DNA from: Bradyrhizobiaceae bacterium Ga0074131
GTDB lineage: Bacteria > Pseudomonadota > Alphaproteobacteria > Rhizobiales > Xanthobacteraceae
DNA: 64,000 nt
Assembly (NCBI GenBank): GCA_001464035.1
Contig: LNEC01000011.1
Location: forward strand, 62,001-126,000
Direction: 5' to 3'
The position numbers and the translations under genes are program-made. Under the pieces are notes generated by a model. That model saw nothing but the letters and a program-made list of their open reading frames with translations. It was not told the DNA's origin and did not search any database. Below are positions 1-7,086 of this stretch, piece by piece; position 1 is the stretch's first letter; the number at the start of each line of letters is the position of its first letter.

Positions 1-562
1 GGCCAAAGCCTGATACTATCAGGCTAGATCTCAGCCTCGAACGGTGCGCTGTCAGGCGCGGTGTCGGTCGTCGGATAACGTTAAACGGCGTCGGATCGAC
101 AGCTTCCGTCGGTTTCTATCGCGCGGCCGCGGGACGGCCCCGGGAATTGCGAAACTCGCCCGAGCCCTGCCGCTGGCTCGGGAGAACTTTCTTCTCACCG
201 TCTCAACCAGTGTCGAACATGACCTTGACCAGGCCGTGGGAGTGCACCGCGAGCAGATGTCATGAACATGGTGACGGTGGCACCGATCGGAGCGATGCCA
301 TGAGGGCCGTTCGTGCGCTCTGCGATGATCCAAAGCTGAGGAAGCCGACGCGTTGCGATGAAGCCTGGCCCGAGCGGCCATGCCCTGCTGCGTTTTGGAC
401 ATCAGCGTGATCGACTCTTCGGCTTCGTTCCCTCGTCGTATTTCGGGAGACACTGGAACTGCTATCCCAGGCGTTTTCGATGTCCGCGGCCAACACTCGT
501 TCAGTCCGTATTCAGATAGATTTCCCTAGGCTCGCGTATCGAAGTTCCCAACGGGAGGAAAC
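1..562. other. gene-free leader region
   Basis: I see no gene I can support here. The open frames on both strands (for example minus 52-453) are rich in Arg, Ser and Pro, overlap each other and show no domain, which is typical of chance frames in GC-rich DNA. The last 15 bases hold a good ribosome binding site (GGGAGGAAAC) for the histidine-rich gene that follows. A short inverted repeat at the left edge is listed separately. Confidence 0.6.
7..25. repeat. perfect 9-bp inverted repeat with 1-nt centre
   Basis: AGCCTGATA and its exact complement TATCAGGCT are separated by a single C. No T-run follows, so it does not look like an intrinsic terminator. The odd-length dyad could be an operator or a dispersed hairpin. 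It lies at the window edge, so its gene context is unknown. Confidence 0.5.
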
Positions 563-853
563 ATGTCGCGAAAGTTCATTCTACTCACTGTACTCGGCGC
601 CTGCCTCGCGCTCGGCTTCAACGCCCCCGCCAGCCACGCCGCCCCGCTCGCACCCACGCCGATCGTCGCCGAACATCCGCTGGTGCAGGTGCACTATCGC
701 CACCATCATCGGCGCCACCACCACCATTATCATCGCCGCCATCATCACTTCATCCCATACGTTCACGTGGTTCCGCGCTACCACCACTATCGCTGGCGCC
801 ATCACCATCATCATAGGCACCATCACCACCGGCGCCATCACCATCATCACTAG
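563..853 (+). CDS. histidine-rich secreted small protein
   Basis: This 96-residue protein has a clear Sec signal peptide: a basic start, a hydrophobic core, and likely cleavage after ASHA near residue 26. The mature part is extraordinary: about 30 of its last 60 residues are histidine, in runs of 3 to 5 broken by Arg, Tyr and single hydrophobic residues. Such a chain should bind divalent metals (Ni, Zn, Cu) in the periplasm or outside the cell, but the function is inferred from composition only. A strong Shine-Dalgarno sequence (GGGAGG) sits just before the ATG, and a strong hairpin terminator lies about 95 nt downstream, so it is probably a single-gene unit. Reading it as a simple low-complexity artefact is unlikely given the signal peptide, the ribosome binding site and the terminator. 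Confidence 0.85.
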   Translation: MSRKFILLTVLGACLALGFNAPASHAAPLAPTPIVAEHPLVQVHYRHHHRRHHHHYHRRHHHFIPYVHVVPRYHHYRWRHHHHHRHHHHRRHHHHH

Positions 854-946
854 GTGGTGCGGCCGCAGGTCGTAGATTTGAACTAGACAGTCCGAGTTGG
901 CGGCGTTGAAAGGACCCGGGAGATCCCGGTTGTTTGAACAGAAATT

Positions 947-980
947 GGGCGAGCCGGTCAGCCGGCGCGCCCGAGTTTTT
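947..980 (+). terminator. intrinsic terminator of the His-rich gene
   Basis: An 11-bp stem with one A-G mismatch (GGGCGAGCCGG paired with CCGGCGCGCCC, loop TCAG) is followed by GAG and five T residues. It lies downstream of the histidine-rich gene and upstream of the first universal stress gene, separating the two units. Confidence 0.7.
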
Positions 981-1076
981 GTATCGTTCCCATGAGATAG
1001 ATCAAACACGCTTCAGTCGTATGCGGGCATGGTAGCACTTGGTGCAGTCAGGCTCGCAACCCCGGAGCGTTCGATC

Positions 1077-1904
1077 ATGCTGAACGATATCGCCGTCCTT
1101 CTGCCGGTCGACCGGCCTGCCGGCTACCTCATTGATTGCGCCGCTGCCGTTGCCCATCTGTTCGAGGCCCATCTCGATGGCATCGCCTGCGCCTATCAGG
1201 CCGTCAATCCCATGTTCGCCTTCGAGGCGTCCGCCGTCGTCATGGCCGCCCAATACGAAACCGGCCTGGAAAAGGCCGCCGCCATGCTCGACCAGTTCGA
1301 GATCGCGACAAGGCGCCTGAACATTGCACACGATGCCAAGAGCACGTTCAATGTTTCCTACGCCGCGACTCGCACCGTCACGGAGATGTCACGGCTCTAC
1401 GATCTGAACATCGTCGCTCAGCCGGACAGTTCCAAACCGAGCCAGACCGATTTTCTGTCCGAGGCGGTGCTGTTCGGCTCCGGGCGGCCCATGCTGATGA
1501 TTCCTTACATCAACCGCGGGACTTTCAAGTCGGATCGCGTGATGATCTGCTGGGACGGCAAGGCGCCGGCGGCGCGGGCTGTCCACAACGCTGCGCCGTT
1601 CCTTCGCAAGGCCAAGGCAATCGACGTCGTTGCGATCAACGAGGACGAAGATGCTATTGGCGAAGCATCGCTGGCGGCATTGATCGCCCATCTCGCCCGG
1701 CGCGATCTGCCCGCAACCCCTCACCGGCTGACGGCTGATAGCTCCAACGTCCACAATGCCATCCTGTCGCTGGCTGCCGACAACGACACTGACTTGATCG
1801 TGATGGGGGGCTTCGGTCACTCCAGACTGCGGGAGTTCATCCTGGGGGGAGTGACGCGAGGCATGTTCGAAACGCTCACCGTCCCGGCATTGATCTCCCA
1901 CTGA
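1077..1904 (+). CDS. universal stress protein (tandem UspA fold)
   Basis: This 275-residue protein fits the double-domain UspA architecture. The C-terminal half carries the nucleotide-binding signature G-x2-G-x9-G-S/T (MGGFGHSRLREFILGGVT). The N-terminal half begins with the usual first beta strand (NDIAVLLPVD) but lacks an obvious ATP loop. I chose the ATG at 1077 because GGAG lies 9 nt upstream; a frame extension to 1029 has no ribosome binding site. The next gene is a second Usp 13 nt away, so the pair is one operon. Usp proteins are soluble stress and hypoxia survival factors; the exact ligand cannot be told from sequence. Confidence 0.9.
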   Translation: MLNDIAVLLPVDRPAGYLIDCAAAVAHLFEAHLDGIACAYQAVNPMFAFEASAVVMAAQYETGLEKAAAMLDQFEIATRRLNIAHDAKSTFNVSYAATRTVTEMSRLYDLNIVAQPDSSKPSQTDFLSEAVLFGSGRPMLMIPYINRGTFKSDRVMICWDGKAPAARAVHNAAPFLRKAKAIDVVAINEDEDAIGEASLAALIAHLARRDLPATPHRLTADSSNVHNAILSLAADNDTDLIVMGGFGHSRLREFILGGVTRGMFETLTVPALISH

Positions 1905-1917
1905 TTTGAACGGCAGC

Positions 1918-2745
1918 GTGACATACAAGACCGTCATGGTGCATCTCGATCTCGACCAATACAGCGAGTCCGCCCTGCGCGTGACGCGCGAACTGGCTGA
2001 CCGGTTCAAGTCGCGCGTGATCGGCGTCACCGCCGGGCTCCCCAACGCGCCGATTCACGCGGACGGCATGATCGCGACGAGCGTGCTCGAAGTCGATTAT
2101 GAACAACTGAACCAGGCGATCGGCCGCGGTGAAGTTCATTTTCGATCAGCGCTGATGGGTGTTGCCGGCGCGCTGGAATGGCGCGCGGACATCGCCTACC
2201 CCGCGGACTTCCTCGCCCAGGAAGCGCGCGCTGCGGATCTGCTGGTGGTCGGCCGCGCGGAAGATTACGCCAGGTTCGGTGTGCGGCATCTGCTCGAGAT
2301 CGGCGATGTTGTCATGCGGGCGGGCAGGCCAGTTCTCGTCGTTCCGCCTCGCTGCACCAGCCTCGCCCTCAATCGCATTCTGGTTGCCTGGAAGGATTCT
2401 ACCGAGGCACGCCGTACGCTTCCGGCGGCGCTTCCGCTGCTCAGGCAAGCCACCGAACTGACGGTTGTCGAGATCGTGTCCGGCGAAATCGAGAGAGCGG
2501 CGGCGAACGATCGGCTTGCTGACGTGGTCAGATGGCTTCAGCGCCACGCTATCCCTGCGTCGGCACGGGTCGAGCTGTCTGCCGGCGACGTCGGCAGCCA
2601 ACTCGAGGCTATCGCGTCTGAAGCGAGAATCGATCTGATCGTGGCCGGGGCGTACGGACACACACGCGTCAGCGAATGGATATTCGGCGGGGTAACACGC
2701 CACGTCCTCCAACACAGCGCGATATGCGCATTTTTGATGCACTGA
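1918..2745 (+). CDS. universal stress protein (second of pair)
   Basis: This is also 275 residues and a UspA tandem. It starts with the typical strand YKTVMVHLDL and ends with a full nucleotide-binding loop (GAYGHTRVSEWIFGGVTR). No ATG fits the expected N-terminus, so I use the GTG at 1918, which places the first strand right after the start; a TTG at 1906 and an ATG at 1936 are alternatives. It follows the first usp with almost no gap and is likely co-transcribed and translationally coupled. The paralogues are diverged, so this is an old duplication rather than a recent one. Confidence 0.88.
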   Translation: MTYKTVMVHLDLDQYSESALRVTRELADRFKSRVIGVTAGLPNAPIHADGMIATSVLEVDYEQLNQAIGRGEVHFRSALMGVAGALEWRADIAYPADFLAQEARAADLLVVGRAEDYARFGVRHLLEIGDVVMRAGRPVLVVPPRCTSLALNRILVAWKDSTEARRTLPAALPLLRQATELTVVEIVSGEIERAAANDRLADVVRWLQRHAIPASARVELSAGDVGSQLEAIASEARIDLIVAGAYGHTRVSEWIFGGVTRHVLQHSAICAFLMH

Positions 2746-2760
2746 ATGGGCCTGCTTCGA

Positions 2761-2774
2761 TTGACCTGAATCAA
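2761..2774. promoter_or_regulatory. FixK/FNR-type box
   Basis: The 14-mer TTGACCTGAATCAA matches the FixK2 consensus TTG(A/C)-N6-(T/G)CAA and the FNR form TTGAY-N4-ATCAA. Its centre is about 110 nt before the next start codon, leaving room for a class II promoter with a leader of about 70 nt. An identical 14-mer occurs at 17110. The function is inferred from sequence and position. Confidence 0.6.
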
Positions 2775-2877
2775 TCGGCCAATGCGCCTTGGCGGTAGTC
2801 ATTCCCAGTTGGCGGCGGGCCGCGCATCGAGCCATACTTGGCCAAATGGCGGAACGGTGCCCATAAAGGATACGACC

Positions 2878-3204
2878 ATGCCGACTCACTTCCATGCCAT
2901 GGTCTGGATCGATCGCTCCCAGGCCAAGATGTTCCACGACGGACGATCGGGCGGCGACGAGATCGTGATGCACCCGCACTTGCCCAGGCAACACCTCCGC
3001 CACGGCGAAATCGTGATCATCGGTCCCGCCAGCGCCAAGACGGAACTTGCCAAGTCTCGGCACGAGCAACACATCAAGATCGGGGGTAGCATCGTCGCCG
3101 GCGAGGCCGCCCATCATCCGATCGATCGCGGGATCGTCGTGTATGCCCAGCAGTATTTCAGAATCGCTTCCGTCAGGGCGGCCGGCGGACTTTTCCTTGG
3201 CTGA
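2878..3204 (+). CDS. short release-factor-like (translational machinery) protein
   Basis: This 108-residue protein starts with THFHAMVWIDRSQAKMF and has a C-terminal half of the kind GPASAKTEL...HHPIDRGIVVYAQQYFR. Both parts recall rhizobial proteins annotated as translational machinery protein, a family distantly related to eRF1/Pelota domains. Compared with my memory of those proteins, the middle His-rich segment seems shortened. The ATG at 2878 is preceded by AAGGA with 7-nt spacing, whereas a longer frame from 2782 lacks a site. A FixK-type box lies upstream. Its role is unknown; ribosome or RNA contact under stress is only a guess. Confidence 0.75.
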   Translation: MPTHFHAMVWIDRSQAKMFHDGRSGGDEIVMHPHLPRQHLRHGEIVIIGPASAKTELAKSRHEQHIKIGGSIVAGEAAHHPIDRGIVVYAQQYFRIASVRAAGGLFLG

Positions 3205-3237
3205 CGGGTCGCGCCGCAACATCGATCTTGGTCAATC

Positions 3238-4320
3238 ATGGATATGAGGGTTGCGCCAACCGAAACGAAGGAAGCTGTAACCCGGCCAGCTGCGGCCGGC
3301 CGGCGTCGGAATTCATGGAAGCTGCCCGCGGCCGTACTGCTGGTCGCCGCGCTGGCGGCGATTGCGTGGTGGCTGTCGCGTGGGCCGGCCATTACGGTCG
3401 TCCGGATCACGCGCGGCGGCGCCGCCGAAATCGTTTACGCAACCGGCTCGGTCGAGCCCGAAACATGGTCTCGCTCGACGCCGCTGGTGCGCGGCCGCAT
3501 CATCGAGCGTTGCCGGTGCGAGGGCAAGAGCGTCAAGAAGGGCGATGTTCTGGCGCGCCTCGACGACAGGGAGGCGCTGGCCACGCTGAACGATCTGCGC
3601 GCCCTGGAGGAATTCCAGCGCCACGAATTCGACCGCCAGTCGCAATTGCTGGCGCGCGGGGTTTCGACCTCGCAAGCGTACCAGCGCGCCGAAAGCGACC
3701 TTGCGCGTATCCGGGCGCAGATCGCCGCCCAGGGCCAGCGACTGGAGTATTTCAAGTTGGTTTCGCCGATGGACGGCATCGTGCTCAAGGAGGACGGCGA
3801 AGTCGGCGACATGGTGGACCCCGGTACGGTTCTCTACCGCATCGGCCTGGAGAAACCGTTGTGGGTCGTCGCCGACGTCAACGAGGAGGACATCCCCCGC
3901 GTCAAGGCCGGCCAGAAAGCGCTGCTGCGCACCGATGCGTTTCCCAACCAGGTGCTGCCGGGCGTCGTCAAGCAGATCACGCCGGCCGGCGATCCCGTCT
4001 CCAAGACCTTCCGCGTCCGGATCGGTTTGCCCGACGACACGCCGTTGCGGGTGGGCATGAGCGTGGAGGCCAATATCGTCAGCAAGGAGAAGCAGGACGT
4101 GCTTCTGGTTCCCGCCAATGCCGTCGTCAACAACAGCCTGCTGACGATCGAAAACGATCGCGCCCGGTCCCGCAAGGTCGAGACCGGCATTCGCGGCACA
4201 GGCCGCGTGGAAATCGTGAGCGGCGCCAGCGAGGGTGAACTGGTCGCCTCTCCCGCCACGACCAACATCAAGGACGGATCGCGGGTCCGGCCGACGCTCG
4301 CGGAACCGGCCGCGCCATGA
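3238..4320 (+). CDS. efflux periplasmic adaptor (HlyD/MacA-like)
   Basis: This 360-residue membrane-fusion protein has a cytoplasmic N-terminus, one transmembrane anchor near residues 27-46, a lipoyl/barrel-sandwich segment (ATGSVEPETWS...GRIIERC, EGKSVKKGDVLARLDD), a coiled-coil hairpin around 110-170, and beta-barrel and membrane-proximal parts (TFRVRIGLPDD). Its stop codon overlaps the next ATG (ATGA), and the permease and ATPase follow in the same way, giving a three-gene ABC efflux operon of the MacAB/YknXYZ layout with the ATPase on a separate chain. No TolC-like channel gene is nearby. No clear Shine-Dalgarno precedes the ATG, so the start is less sure. The substrate is unknown. Confidence 0.88.
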   Translation: MDMRVAPTETKEAVTRPAAAGRRRNSWKLPAAVLLVAALAAIAWWLSRGPAITVVRITRGGAAEIVYATGSVEPETWSRSTPLVRGRIIERCRCEGKSVKKGDVLARLDDREALATLNDLRALEEFQRHEFDRQSQLLARGVSTSQAYQRAESDLARIRAQIAAQGQRLEYFKLVSPMDGIVLKEDGEVGDMVDPGTVLYRIGLEKPLWVVADVNEEDIPRVKAGQKALLRTDAFPNQVLPGVVKQITPAGDPVSKTFRVRIGLPDDTPLRVGMSVEANIVSKEKQDVLLVPANAVVNNSLLTIENDRARSRKVETGIRGTGRVEIVSGASEGELVASPATTNIKDGSRVRPTLAEPAAP

Positions 4321-5552
4321 ACCTGATCCTGACGATCGCATGGACCCATGTCCGCCACCGCGCCCGCCAGACGCTGGTGGCAATCGCCGGCGTGATGACC
4401 GGCGTCGGATTTTCGGTAATGATGGCGGCGATGATGGAGGGATCGCAGGACGATTTTATCAGGACCCTGGTCGATGCGCTGCCGCATATCTCCATCACCG
4501 ATGAACTGCGCGAACCGACGCGGCAGCCCGCCGACACGGTCTATAAAGCCGCCGAGTTCCATGGCCTTACGCCTGATGTCCGACGCCCTGGCATCAAGAA
4601 TCCGATGGCCACTATCGCATCGCTGCAAACGTGGGTGCCCGGCGCGCTGACCCCGTCGGTGCAGTCGAAAGCGGTGCTGCGGTTCGCGGGACGGAACCTG
4701 ACCACCTCGATCATCGGCATCGATCCTCGCACCGAGGCGGATGTGTCCAATCTCGCGACTCACATGAAGCAGGGAACGCTGAACTCGCTGTATCGTGCCT
4801 CCAACGCCGTCCTGCTCGGTGACCGCCTCGCCAACAAGATCGGGGCGCGGGTCAACTCCAACATCACGCTGGCCTCCGCCGAAGGCGTCAGCATGAACGC
4901 CACCGTGGTCGGCACCTTCCACACCGGTTTTCGCATGACCGACGAGACCACCGGCTATGTGCTGCTCAAGACCGCGCAGATTCTCGAAAGGCAGACCGGC
5001 ATCGTCAACGAGATTCGCGTTCGCACCCGAGATCCCATGGCGGCCCGCCTAATCTCGGAGCGGATCGGCGAACAGACCGGCTATAAATCGATCTCCTGGC
5101 AGGAAGCGCAGGAGGATCTGTTGTCCGCGATCACGCTACGCAACGTGCTGATGTACACCATCGTCGGCGCCATCCTGCTGGTCGCGAGTTTCGGCACCTA
5201 CAACATCATCTCCACCATCACCCATGAGAAAACCCGCGACATCGCCATCCTGAAATCGCTGGGCTTCCGGGACCAAACCATCCGGGCCGTCTTCATCGTC
5301 GAGGCGCTGCTGGTCGGTCTGGTCGGCGCGGTGCTGGGCTGGATCTTCGGCTATCTCCTGACTCGCGGGCTCGCCTCACTGGAGTTCAAAACCCCGTTCT
5401 CCGACAACAACCATCTGCCCGTGCTGTACTCGGTGAACCACTATTTGCTCGCAACCAGCGTCGCATTGCTCTCAAGCCTGGTAGCCGGCTATTTCCCGGC
5501 CCGATCCGCGGCGCGGCTGCACCCGGTCGATATCATCCGGGGCGCGACATGA
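4317..5552 (+). CDS. ABC transporter permease (FtsX/MacB/LolC type)
   Basis: This 411-residue permease has one N-terminal transmembrane helix (about 14-36), a large periplasmic domain (about 40-270) and three C-terminal helices, ending in the FtsX-family tail YFPARSAARLHPVDIIRG. The coupling-helix region THEKTRDIAILKSLGF is typical of FtsX/MacB permeases that contact the ATPase. It overlaps the adaptor gene by ATGA upstream and the ATPase gene by ATGA downstream, so the three are translated as a coupled unit. The family moves lipoproteins, peptides or drugs by mechanotransmission rather than by a membrane channel; the cargo here is not predictable. Confidence 0.9.
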   Translation: MNLILTIAWTHVRHRARQTLVAIAGVMTGVGFSVMMAAMMEGSQDDFIRTLVDALPHISITDELREPTRQPADTVYKAAEFHGLTPDVRRPGIKNPMATIASLQTWVPGALTPSVQSKAVLRFAGRNLTTSIIGIDPRTEADVSNLATHMKQGTLNSLYRASNAVLLGDRLANKIGARVNSNITLASAEGVSMNATVVGTFHTGFRMTDETTGYVLLKTAQILERQTGIVNEIRVRTRDPMAARLISERIGEQTGYKSISWQEAQEDLLSAITLRNVLMYTIVGAILLVASFGTYNIISTITHEKTRDIAILKSLGFRDQTIRAVFIVEALLVGLVGAVLGWIFGYLLTRGLASLEFKTPFSDNNHLPVLYSVNHYLLATSVALLSSLVAGYFPARSAARLHPVDIIRGAT

Positions 5553-6250
5553 GATCCACGCTAATCGAGGCGCGCGGCGTCACCAAAGTCCTCGGTGGAA
5601 TCGTGCCGGTCACGCTGGTGGAGGACATCAACCTTGCCATCATGCCGCGCGAATTCATCGCCATCACCGGCCCGTCCGGTTCCGGCAAATCGTCGCTGCT
5701 GTATCTCCTGGGGCTGCTCGATCTTCCGAGCGGCGGCGAGGTCCTGATCGAAGGGCAATCCACCGCTGTCATGACCGAGGACGAACGGGCGGAAGTACGG
5801 CTCACCCGCCTCGGCTTCGTGTTCCAGTTTCATTTTCTGCTGCCGGAATTCTCGATCACCGAAAACGTTGCGCTGCCGATGCGAGCGCTAGGAAACCTGC
5901 CGCCCCGCGCCATCACTGCGCGCGCCGAGGAACTGCTGGAATCGTTTGGCCTAGCCGATCATCGACACAAGACCCCGGATCAATTGTCCGGCGGCCAGCG
6001 CCAGCGCGTGGCGGTGGCGCGAGCGCTGGCCAACGACCCCCCGGTCATTCTAGCGGACGAACCAACCGGAAGCCTCGATTCCGCTTCCACCGCGCAGGTG
6101 TTCGGCATCCTGCGCGACCTGGTGGCGCTGCGCGGGAAAACCGTGGTCGCCGTCACCCACGATCTCAATCTCGCATCGCAGATGCATCGCAGGATTCACA
6201 TCGTCGACGGCCGGCTGGCGAAGCACGACGAATTCGTTGGGCCGGCATGA
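5549..6250 (+). CDS. ABC transporter ATP-binding protein (LolD/MacB-like)
   Basis: This 233-residue ATPase shows Walker A GPSGSGKSS (41-49), Q-loop FQFHFLLPEFS (92-102), signature LSGGQ (146-150), Walker B VILADEP (166-172) and an H-loop in VTHD. The family placement rests on length and on the ITENVALPM segment seen in LolD/MacB ATPases. It powers the FtsX-type permease encoded just upstream, with which it overlaps by four bases. The operon ends here, facing minus-strand genes. Confidence 0.92.
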   Translation: MRSTLIEARGVTKVLGGIVPVTLVEDINLAIMPREFIAITGPSGSGKSSLLYLLGLLDLPSGGEVLIEGQSTAVMTEDERAEVRLTRLGFVFQFHFLLPEFSITENVALPMRALGNLPPRAITARAEELLESFGLADHRHKTPDQLSGGQRQRVAVARALANDPPVILADEPTGSLDSASTAQVFGILRDLVALRGKTVVAVTHDLNLASQMHRRIHIVDGRLAKHDEFVGPA

Positions 6251-6289
6251 TCCACCGAAGTCGAACGGATGCAGCCGCCACAGGGCCCT

Positions 6290-6493
6290 TCAATCCTCGA
6301 ACACCGGCGGGTCGGGCCGTTGGTGCGGCTCGGCGCCCTCAATCGGCTCGTCGTGATCCGTGGGGATTCCACGCTCGACGTCGACCTGGTCGTTTTCGAT
6401 CAAGCGTCGCGCTTCATCGGTTTGTTCCAAGGGAGGGCTCTTTCGCGGAGGCGATCCCGTTCCGGAAGTCTGGCTTGTGCTCAGGTACTGCAT
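6290..6493 (-). CDS. small acidic hypothetical protein
   Basis: This frame gives a 67-residue polar protein with no signal peptide or membrane segment. It is rich in Asp, Glu and Pro, especially at the C-terminus (EPIEGAEPHQRPDPP), and is probably disordered. I chose the ATG at 6493 because GGAGG lies 4 nt upstream; a frame extension to 6517 exists. It sits 27 nt after the host-attachment-family gene on the same strand, so the two likely share a transcript. I do not recognise the family. Confidence 0.55.
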   Translation of the reverse strand: MQYLSTSQTSGTGSPPRKSPPLEQTDEARRLIENDQVDVERGIPTDHDEPIEGAEPHQRPDPPVFED

Positions 6494-6520
6494 TGACCCT
6501 CCGCCGGCCGGCACCATGCC

Positions 6521-6985
6521 TCAATGCGAGCCAGCATCGCCGGTCAGATGCTTTTCGATTTCCCAGACCGGATGCCTGGTTAGATCCTTGTTGATCTCCG
6601 CAATGATGCAGGCCTTGACGTCGGGGTGGAACGCGTCCCGCAAGTCGGCCAGCGTCCTTGGCGGCGCCACCACCACGAGGGCTTTCACCTTGCGCGTTCG
6701 AATCACCTCCTCCATCGCGGCCGCGACCTTGCGAGCGAAATGATGCTCCTCGATGTCATGCCAGTCGGTTGGCTCGACGGTGCTGCGATGCCCGGTTTGC
6801 GAACCCTTGCTGAAGCGGCCCGGCCGTTCGCTGCCCTGCACATGGCTCGGCGGATTGTCGTCCTGAAACACCGTTTCGATTCTGAGATTCGGAAATTTGT
6901 CGTCGCCGTCGTTGCGCAGGAACAGGGCTTTGCGGCCGTCGCCAACAAACACGAATGCATCATGCGGGATCTTGAGCTTGTTCAT
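6521..6985 (-). CDS. host attachment family protein (baeRF-like)
   Basis: This 154-residue protein matches the family annotated as protein required for attachment to host cells. Its pattern is DAFVFVGDGRKALFLRNDGD near the N-terminus, a DWHDIEEHHFARKVAAAM helix, VKALVVVAPPRTLADLR in the core and LTRHPVWEIEKHL at the end. The family is thought to be related to archaeal release factor 1 and Pelota folds, so the name is probably misleading. The ATG at 6985 has GAGGA upstream. A small acidic protein follows on the same strand. It is the second release-factor-like protein in this stress island. Confidence 0.85.
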   Translation of the reverse strand: MNKLKIPHDAFVFVGDGRKALFLRNDGDDKFPNLRIETVFQDDNPPSHVQGSERPGRFSKGSQTGHRSTVEPTDWHDIEEHHFARKVAAAMEEVIRTRKVKALVVVAPPRTLADLRDAFHPDVKACIIAEINKDLTRHPVWEIEKHLTGDAGSH

Positions 6986-7086
6986 TGTGGTCCTCGTATC
7001 GATCGGTTTTCGCGGAATCTTCCCGTCGCTATGGTGATGATTCAAGCGGTGCAAATGGCGCAGGAAACATCCCGGCAGTACGAATT

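Noticed and set aside
992..1005. Near-match to a FixK/FNR box (ATGAGATAGATCAA) upstream of the first usp gene
   Set aside because: The right arm is perfect but the left arm has two mismatches, including the conserved first T. It could be a weak site, but I do not list it as one.
3222..3235. Near-match to a FixK/FNR box (TCGATCTTGGTCAA)
   Set aside because: It lies 2 nt before the adaptor start codon, too close to activate that gene, and has two deviations from the consensus.
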